The notes below the pieces were generated by a model. It was not told the origin of the DNA. It worked only from the letters and a program-made list of their open reading frames with translations, and did no database searches. From Gammaproteobacteria bacterium (GTDB lineage: Bacteria > Pseudomonadota > Gammaproteobacteria > Natronospirales > REEB76), in the NCBI GenBank assembly GCA_018971365.1, contig JAGXAZ010000008.1, forward strand, positions 1 to 32,920: a stretch of DNA of 32,920 nucleotides, in the 5' to 3' direction. The stretch's first letter is position 1, and each line of letters starts with the position of its first letter. A program made the position numbers and the translations under genes. This document shows positions 27,950 through 32,920 of this stretch, one piece after another.

Positions 27950-28831
27950 ATGCTGCTGTCGGTGATCCCCTTTCTGGCCGCGGGCTTCATTGTCTGGTAC
28001 TACGGACAGCGCCCCGCGCCCCCCGCACCGCTGATCGCCCAGGCGAAGCTGATTCCCATCAAACCGCCTTCCGCGACCGCACTCGAGAACATCTTTTCCA
28101 GCCAGGACTACTCCTGGCCGCCGCAGGCTGCGGTTCCCCCGTACGCCATCCAGAGCTTGCCCTACGGATTCAACACCCTGGATCCGGATGAGAAGAAAAC
28201 CGTGTTTTTCCGCGCCCTCCTGCCCATGGTGCTGGCGGAGAATCTGAATATCTGGAATCAACGGGTGTTTCTGCTGCAGCAGTTCGGTCACGGCCCGATA
28301 GACCCGTTGTCCGACGCCGGTCAGGAACTCGCAAGCATCGCCGATCAGTACAAAGTCGGCGGCGACCTGAATGACCCCAAAGTGCGCGAAACGCTCTTGA
28401 GCCGCGTGGACATCGTTCCGGTGGCGCTGGTGCTGGCGCAGGCCGCACAGGAGAGCGGCTGGGGTACATCCCGCTTTGCGCTTGAGGCCAACAATTTGTT
28501 CGGCATCTGGACCTGGGACAGCGAACAAGGCAGCGTGCCGGTCAACCGCCCCGGCGACGCCAATCACCTGGTGCGCGTGTACCCCGACCTGCAAAGTTCG
28601 GTGCGCGCCTATCTGCACAACATCAATGTAGGGTTCGCATATGTGGACTTCCGCAATATGCGCGCGCACATGCGCGCCACCGGCAAACCGCTGGACGCCT
28701 TCCAGTTGGCGGGTGCCCTGAACCGCTATTCGATTACCGGCAGCGCGTATATCGAAAATATCCGCGCCATGATCCGCGGCAACGAACTGGGCAAGCTCTC
28801 CGGGGTCACGTTGGACAATGCCGGCAGATGA
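27950..28831 (+). CDS. bax: Bax-like membrane-anchored glucosaminidase (GH73 family)
   Basis: 293 residues. An N-terminal transmembrane anchor (SVIPFLAAGFIVWYY) precedes a Pro-rich linker and a C-terminal glucosaminidase domain (about 130-290) with ALVLAQAAQESGWGTSRFALEANNLFGIW, where the Glu of QESGWG is the expected general acid; LRVYPDLQSSVRAYLHNIN-like sequence follows. E. coli Bax has the same architecture and length. It should cut glycan strands of peptidoglycan from the periplasmic face. The start is doubtful: no Shine-Dalgarno precedes 27950, and the frame is open back to 27845 with plausible basic residues (IGRASRFLGY) but no ATG, GTG or TTG. Confidence 0.85.
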   Translation: MLLSVIPFLAAGFIVWYYGQRPAPPAPLIAQAKLIPIKPPSATALENIFSSQDYSWPPQAAVPPYAIQSLPYGFNTLDPDEKKTVFFRALLPMVLAENLNIWNQRVFLLQQFGHGPIDPLSDAGQELASIADQYKVGGDLNDPKVRETLLSRVDIVPVALVLAQAAQESGWGTSRFALEANNLFGIWTWDSEQGSVPVNRPGDANHLVRVYPDLQSSVRAYLHNINVGFAYVDFRNMRAHMRATGKPLDAFQLAGALNRYSITGSAYIENIRAMIRGNELGKLSGVTLDNAGR

Positions 28832-28921
28832 GGCCCCAGCCCGAGGGTCAATCGCACTTCATTACTGCTTGCCGGCAGCAGTACATTGTTTGACCGTTCG
28901 CTCCTGATACGGAGATTCGCC

Positions 28922-29239
28922 ATGCGATCCACTCTGTGGTTGGCGCACATTGCCGGGTTTTGCCTCAGCGCGGTCTGCGCGGCGGCGCGAGAAAATGAAT
29001 TCGACCCGGCCGGATTGAGCGCGCAATCAGTCCTGGAGTTTCCGGCACCGTGGCGGCGAATCGCCGCCGGCAGCGGAAGCCAGGTCCAATACTGGCCGGA
29101 CGGGTCGCAACGGATTCATCGTCCCCGCTGCACGTTGTGTGCGCTCATCGTCGCCTGGCTAACACGCTCCGCCCCAGTGCGCCGCGTCGTTACCACTCAG
29201 GAATTCGGCGGCAACAGCCAGATTTTGCTGTACCAGTAA
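28922..29239 (+). CDS. Small secreted hypothetical protein
   Basis: About 105 residues from ATG 28922, which has GGAG about 8 nt upstream, in contrast to the track start at 28886. The N-terminus RSTLWLAHIAGFCLSAVCAAA looks like a Sec signal. The mature part contains VLEFPAPWRRIAAGSGSQVQYWPDGSQRI and then an Arg/Cys-rich tail that looks less natural. I do not recognise a family. Its 3' end overlaps the 3' end of the convergent deacetylase gene by 43 nt, so the true frame may end or shift earlier. It follows bax by 90 nt and may share its transcript. Confidence 0.45.
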   Translation: MRSTLWLAHIAGFCLSAVCAAARENEFDPAGLSAQSVLEFPAPWRRIAAGSGSQVQYWPDGSQRIHRPRCTLCALIVAWLTRSAPVRRVVTTQEFGGNSQILLYQ

Positions 29240-30270
29240 TAGCGCCCGTTGACCGGCGCGGTGCAGTTGTAACGCGTACGGCCGACACCGACCGGAACCG
29301 GCGCCTGGATGGCAAACCGGGTGCGCGCCGCGTTCAGCCAGGTAACCGGCATAGGCGGTCCGTTCAGATAGCAATGCAGTGCCTCGGGCGGTACGCGCCC
29401 GGGCACCAGGCTCACTTCCAGCCGTGGCGGATTGTTGGCGGCGGTCACCAGCGGATTCCACGGCTGCACCGACGCAATCGGCATCGGCAGGCTGGTGGCA
29501 TCCAGCGCAAACTGGGAAATGGCGCTGTAGCCCTCCTCGATGGGGAAACGCGGCAAGGCGCGTGCATCCAATGGCTCGCCGATGGCGCCGGCTTGCTGCC
29601 CGAAGGCGACGTAGCCCAGCCCGGTGACCAGCTCGGCCAGATCCTGGTCGTATTCCCCGTAGGGATAAGCAAACAGTTTGGGATCAGCATTGGCCTGTGG
29701 TCCAAGCTCCGCCTGCAAACGTGCCTGAGCTCCCAGGATGTCCTTGCGCATGCGGTCGGCCCAGGCGAGATCGGTCTCGCCCGGCTTGCGAAACGGCAGA
29801 TGCGCATGATCGATGGTGTGATTGCCAAAATTCGCGCCATGTTGCTGCATTTCCCGCAGCTCGTCCCAAGTCATGAAGTCCGGGAGATGCCGGTCCACGG
29901 AACCGGTCTCGACAAACACCGTAAACGGCCAGCCGCGCGCCTTGAGCCGCGGATAGGCATACTCGTACACCGTCTGGTATGCGTCATCGATGGTAATAGC
30001 CACCACGTGATCTGGAATCGCGCGGCCCGCCTTGAGATATTCCACGATCTTCGGCAGCGGCCACACCTGATAATGGCGCTGGGCGAGCCAATTCAACTGC
30101 GCGTCGAAATCCGCGAGCGTGACGTTGGTGGACGGGTAGCGCGCATCACCGAAGCGGTGATACATGAACACCACGGCATGTGAGGGCACGCCGGCCGGCG
30201 GCGATGGCGTTTGCGCCACTGTCGCTAACGGCAGCAGACTGAGAATCACCGCAGAAAACAGCTGGCGCAT
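29197..30270 (-). CDS. Secreted polysaccharide deacetylase family protein (CE4/NodB-like)
   Basis: 357 residues with a signal peptide (MRQLFSAVILSLLPLATVAQ). The NodB-type domain (about 30-250) has VVFMYHRFGD, motif 1 as ITIDDAYQ (Asp95, Asp96; most relatives have TFDDG), motif 2 as HTIDH (His151, His155), and LFAYPYGEYD. The catalytic base and metal ligands are therefore present. A C-terminal beta-rich part (about 255-357) of unknown role follows. Such enzymes remove acetyl groups from N-acetylated sugars in surface polysaccharides; the general look is nearest to PgaB/IcaB-like N-terminal domains, but the substrate cannot be deduced. AAGG precedes the ATG. It lies 87 nt behind lpd. Confidence 0.85.
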   Translation of the reverse strand: MRQLFSAVILSLLPLATVAQTPSPPAGVPSHAVVFMYHRFGDARYPSTNVTLADFDAQLNWLAQRHYQVWPLPKIVEYLKAGRAIPDHVVAITIDDAYQTVYEYAYPRLKARGWPFTVFVETGSVDRHLPDFMTWDELREMQQHGANFGNHTIDHAHLPFRKPGETDLAWADRMRKDILGAQARLQAELGPQANADPKLFAYPYGEYDQDLAELVTGLGYVAFGQQAGAIGEPLDARALPRFPIEEGYSAISQFALDATSLPMPIASVQPWNPLVTAANNPPRLEVSLVPGRVPPEALHCYLNGPPMPVTWLNAARTRFAIQAPVPVGVGRTRYNCTAPVNGRYYWYSKIWLLPPNS

Positions 30271-30357
30271 GAATGCAAACCTTAATCGCTGCGCCGCGAG
30301 GATGCAACGCGAAGCAATTCATCCATGCACGGCTTGCCCGGAGCCGGAACGCGGGCG

Positions 30358-31791
30358 TCAGCGGTTGAGCACATGAATCGCGCGCTTGTCCACCGCCAGC
30401 GCCGCTTCGTGCATGGCTTCAGCAAGCGTGGGATGCGCGTGAATGGTACGCTGCAGATCCTCGGCGCTGGCGCGGAATTCCATGGCGGTTACGGCTTCCG
30501 CGATCAATTCGGAGGCCATGGGACCGAGGATGTGCACGCCCAGAATCTCATCGTTGTCGGCCTGGGCCAGCATCTTCACCCGGCCGCTGCCCGCTTCCAT
30601 GGCGTTGGCGCGGCCGTTGGCGGCGAATGGAAAAGTTCCGGCCTTGTACTTCACCCCCTGCTTTTTCAGTTCCTCCTCGGTCTTGCCCACCCAGGCGATT
30701 TCCGGCCAGGTATAGATGACCGAGGGAATGACATCGTAATTCATCTCCGCGATTTTGCCGGCGATCAGGTCCGCGACCATGATGCCCTCTTCCGAACCCT
30801 TGTGCGCCAGCATCGGGCCGCGCACACAGTCGCCGATGGCCCAGGTATTTTTCACGCCTGTGCGGCACTCTTCGTCCACCTGGATGAAGCCGCGCGGGTC
30901 GAACTTCACCGCGCTGCCGTCCTCAGTCAGGTTCCGCGTCGCCGGCCGGCGTCCCACCGCCACGATCAGCTTGTCCACTTCGATGGCGTGCTTGCCCTCC
31001 TTGTCCTCGTAGTTCACCGCGACGCCGCTCTTGCCCTGGCTCGCGCCGGTAACCTTCGCACCCAGCCGGATGTCGAGGCCCAGTTTGCGGAACTGGCGTT
31101 CGGCTTCTTTGGCAATCTGCTGGTCGGCCATGAACAGGAACTGCTCCATGGCTTCAAGCATGGTCACCTGGGAGCCGAGCCGGTGCCAGACACTCCCAAG
31201 CTCCAGGCCAACAACGCCCGCGCCGATCACGCCGAGACGCTTGGGCACCGCGGAGAATTCCAGCGCGCCCCAGGAATCCACGATGTTCTTGCCGTCGAAG
31301 GGCGCAACTTTGAGTTCCACCGGCTCCGAGCCCGCCGCCAGAACGATATGCTTGGATTCGAGGATCTCCTTCTGCTTGGGATCACCGAAGTCCGTCACTT
31401 CCACCGTGCCGTTCTTCAAAAGGCGCGCGCGGCCCGCAATGCCGCTGACGTTGTTGCCCTTGAACAGCAGCGCGATGCCGCCGGTGTGGGTCTGGACGAT
31501 TCTGGTTTTGCGCGCCTGCATCGCGGCCACATCCATCTTCACGTTACCGACCTGGATGCCGTGTGCGGCAAATTCGTGCTGCGCCTTGTGGAACATCTCG
31601 GAGGATTCCAGCAATGCCTTCGAGGGAATGCAGCCGGCATTCAGGCAAGTGCCGCCGAATGCGTGCTTGCCGTCCAGGTTTTTCCAGTCGTCCACGCACG
31701 CGGTCTTGAGACCATTTTGTGCGGCGCGGATGGCGCACACGTAGCCGGCCGGGCCGGCGCCAATGACTACGACATCAAAAGATTGGTTCAT
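30358..31791 (-). CDS. lpdA: Dihydrolipoyl dehydrogenase (E3)
   Basis: 477 residues with the FAD motif VVIGAGPAGYVCA (about 8), redox disulfide GGTCLNAGCIPSKALL (Cys49, Cys54), NAD motif GVIGAGVVGLELGSVW (about 188), the second FAD motif TWAIGDCVRGPMLAHKG, and the C-terminal HAHPTLAE with catalytic His about 453. It reoxidises dihydrolipoamide of the E2 subunits with NAD+. It follows sucB in the same direction, so this is probably the E3 of the 2-oxoglutarate dehydrogenase complex, though it may serve pyruvate dehydrogenase too. AAGGAA lies 7 nt before the ATG. A palindromic repeat fills the sucB-lpd gap. Confidence 0.97.
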   Translation of the reverse strand: MNQSFDVVVIGAGPAGYVCAIRAAQNGLKTACVDDWKNLDGKHAFGGTCLNAGCIPSKALLESSEMFHKAQHEFAAHGIQVGNVKMDVAAMQARKTRIVQTHTGGIALLFKGNNVSGIAGRARLLKNGTVEVTDFGDPKQKEILESKHIVLAAGSEPVELKVAPFDGKNIVDSWGALEFSAVPKRLGVIGAGVVGLELGSVWHRLGSQVTMLEAMEQFLFMADQQIAKEAERQFRKLGLDIRLGAKVTGASQGKSGVAVNYEDKEGKHAIEVDKLIVAVGRRPATRNLTEDGSAVKFDPRGFIQVDEECRTGVKNTWAIGDCVRGPMLAHKGSEEGIMVADLIAGKIAEMNYDVIPSVIYTWPEIAWVGKTEEELKKQGVKYKAGTFPFAANGRANAMEAGSGRVKMLAQADNDEILGVHILGPMASELIAEAVTAMEFRASAEDLQRTIHAHPTLAEAMHEAALAVDKRAIHVLNR

Positions 31792-31860
31792 GCAAATTTC
31801 CTTCGAACGGCTGACAAAATGCGCCTTCCCCCAAAATCTCTCCGCGCGCGAAGCGTGGTG

Positions 31861-31975
31861 CCCCTCTTTGCAAAAAGGGGGTGAGGGGGGATCTCGAGCG
31901 CCGGGTTTTTACTGTCACAGTACCTCGGGCGCTCTTGCAAGCAACCCCCTCAACCTGACCGCTCCCCCTTGAGCG
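31861..31975. repeat. Palindromic G/C-run intergenic repeat between sucB and lpdA
   Basis: The 204-bp gap contains a 20-nt near-perfect palindrome CCCCTCTTTGCAAAAAGGGG (31861-31880). It continues into a larger imperfect inverted repeat: the left arm has AAGGGGG, TGAGGGGG and GAGCGCC (31875-31902), and the right arm carries the same words in reverse complement (31925-31970). The centre is TTTTTACTGTCACAGTA. The C-run/TTTGCAAA/G-run core with a TGAGGGGG tail resembles dispersed intergenic palindromes I know from several proteobacterial genomes, but I cannot show here that it is repeated elsewhere. It would form a strong hairpin in the sucB-lpdA transcript. Confidence 0.55.
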
Positions 31976-31995
31976 AGAAGTGACAAGCAAGGAAA

Positions 31996-32920
31996 TCAAA
32001 TCTGTAACAACAAACGTGCCGGATCTTCGAGAGATTCCTTGACCGACACCAGAAACAGCACCGCTTCGCGACCGTCCACGACGCGATGATCGTAGGTAAT
32101 CGCAATGTACATCATGGGCCGCGCCACGATCTGGCCGTTGACCACCACCGGCCGCTCCTTGATGGCGTGCATGCCGAGGATCGCGCTCTGCGGCGGATTG
32201 ATGATAGGCGTGGAGTACAGCGAACCGAACACTCCGCCGTTGGTGATGGTGAAGGTGCCGCCGGTGATTTCCTCGATGCTGATCTTGCCGTCACGGGCGC
32301 GCGCCGCGAGGTCCGCCAGCGTTTTCTCGATCTCCGCGTAACTCATCTGGTCGGCGTCGCGCAGCACCGGCGTCACCAGGCCGCGCGGCGTGGATACCGC
32401 GACGCAGATGTCCCAGTAATCGTGATAAATGATGTCGTTGCCCTCGGTGGAGGCGTTCACCACCGGATATTTCTTCAGCGCCTCGATCACGGCCTTGACG
32501 AAGAACGACGTGAAGCCGAGCCTTACACCCTGCTGCTTCTCGAACCTGTCCTTGTAACGCGCACGCAGCGCCAAGACCTGGGAGAGATCCACCTCGTTGA
32601 ACGAGGTAAGCATCACGGTGTTGGCCTGGGATGCAGTCAGGCGTTCCGCAATGCGCGCGCGCATGCGCGTCATGGGTACGCGCCGGTCCTGGCGCGCACC
32701 GGACGGCGCACGCGCAGCAGCGCCGGACGCCACCGGCGGTTCGGAACCCGCCGGCGCCGCGGTTCCGCCACGATTGATGAAGTTGAGCACATCGCCCTTG
32801 GTGAGCCGTCCATCCAGACCCGTGCCCTGGATGGCCGCGGGATTCAGTTGGTGCTCCTCGACCAGCCGCCGCACCGACGGACTGAGTGGCAGGTCACGCT
32901 CCGCCGGCGTCACGGTTGCC
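31996..32920 (-). CDS. sucB: Dihydrolipoyllysine succinyltransferase SucB (E2o), 5' end outside window
   Basis: The frame is open to the right window edge; the track's start at 32913 is an internal GTG. Visible are the peripheral subunit-binding domain ([33 protein letters not shown]), an Ala/Pro linker, and the complete catalytic domain beginning [14 protein letters not shown] and ending with the active-site motif [11 protein letters not shown] (His and Asp of HxxxDG). The sequence [26 protein letters not shown] is typical of SucB rather than AceF. It transfers succinyl groups to CoA in the 2-oxoglutarate dehydrogenase complex. The N-terminal lipoyl domain and any upstream sucA lie beyond the window. 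Confidence 0.95.
   Translation of the reverse strand, partial: ATVTPAERDLPLSPSVRRLVEEHQLNPAAIQGTGLDGRLTKGDVLNFINRGGTAAPAGSEPPVASGAAARAPSGARQDRRVPMTRMRARIAERLTASQANTVMLTSFNEVDLSQVLALRARYKDRFEKQQGVRLGFTSFFVKAVIEALKKYPVVNASTEGNDIIYHDYWDICVAVSTPRGLVTPVLRDADQMSYAEIEKTLADLAARARDGKISIEEITGGTFTITNGGVFGSLYSTPIINPPQSAILGMHAIKERPVVVNGQIVARPMMYIAITYDHRVVDGREAVLFLVSVKESLEDPARLLLQI

Noticed and set aside
30325-31884. 519-aa plus-strand ORF opposite lpdA
   Set aside because: A complement of the dihydrolipoyl dehydrogenase gene, with no recognisable domain or ribosome site.
1-32920. CRISPR arrays, tRNA or rRNA genes, prophage genes
   Set aside because: No regularly spaced repeats, no tRNA-like cloverleaf with a TTCGA-type arm in context, and no phage-type proteins were seen on either strand.

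Overview
The window is bacterial chromosome, most likely from a gammaproteobacterium. The pointers are the gene order yebC-ruvC-ruvA-ruvB-ybgC-tolQ-tolR-tolA-tolB ... pal-cpoB-queE, a YfaZ-type outer membrane protein, a Bax-type glucosaminidase and a sucB-lpd pair. The order would fit Xanthomonadales/Nevskiales-like groups, but no genus can be named from sequence alone. Nearly everything is on the minus strand; only bax and one small secreted ORF are on plus.

Layout, left to right (so 3' to 5' for the minus genes). 1-1815: queE (partial), cpoB and pal, the distal end of a Tol-Pal operon. 1883-2250: a decayed second copy of the tolB 3' end, directly upstream of pal. 2460-20004: a tightly coupled six-gene alpha-glucan/trehalose operon, transcribed glgE, treS-mak (fusion), glgB, glgX, treZ, malQ-treY (fusion). 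20254-27483: intact tolB, tolA, tolR, tolQ and ybgC, then ruvB, ruvA, ruvC, yebC and yfaZ, the proximal part of the Tol-Pal operon behind the RuvABC genes. 27950-29239: plus-strand bax and a small secreted ORF. 29197-32920: a secreted polysaccharide deacetylase, lpd, a palindromic intergenic repeat, and sucB (5' end outside the window).

The main observation is that the normally adjacent tolB and pal are separated by about 18.4 kb holding the whole glucan operon. The insertion left a scar: the last ~115 codons of tolB are present twice, intact after tolA and as a frameshifted, stop-containing relic in front of pal. A single crossover within tolB, by incoming DNA that carried a tolB 3' segment next to the glucan genes, would produce exactly this arrangement. 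No integrase, transposase or tRNA is visible.

Functionally the island encodes a closed trehalose/alpha-glucan cycle. TreS isomerises trehalose to maltose, the fused maltokinase makes maltose-1-phosphate, GlgE polymerises it, and GlgB branches the product. GlgX debranches it, TreY and TreZ turn linear maltooligosaccharides back into trehalose, and MalQ recycles short maltodextrins. No glgC, glgA, glgP or otsAB is in the window. The rest is housekeeping: envelope integrity (Tol-Pal), Holliday-junction resolution (RuvABC), queuosine precursor synthesis (QueE), and 2-oxoglutarate dehydrogenase components (SucB, Lpd).
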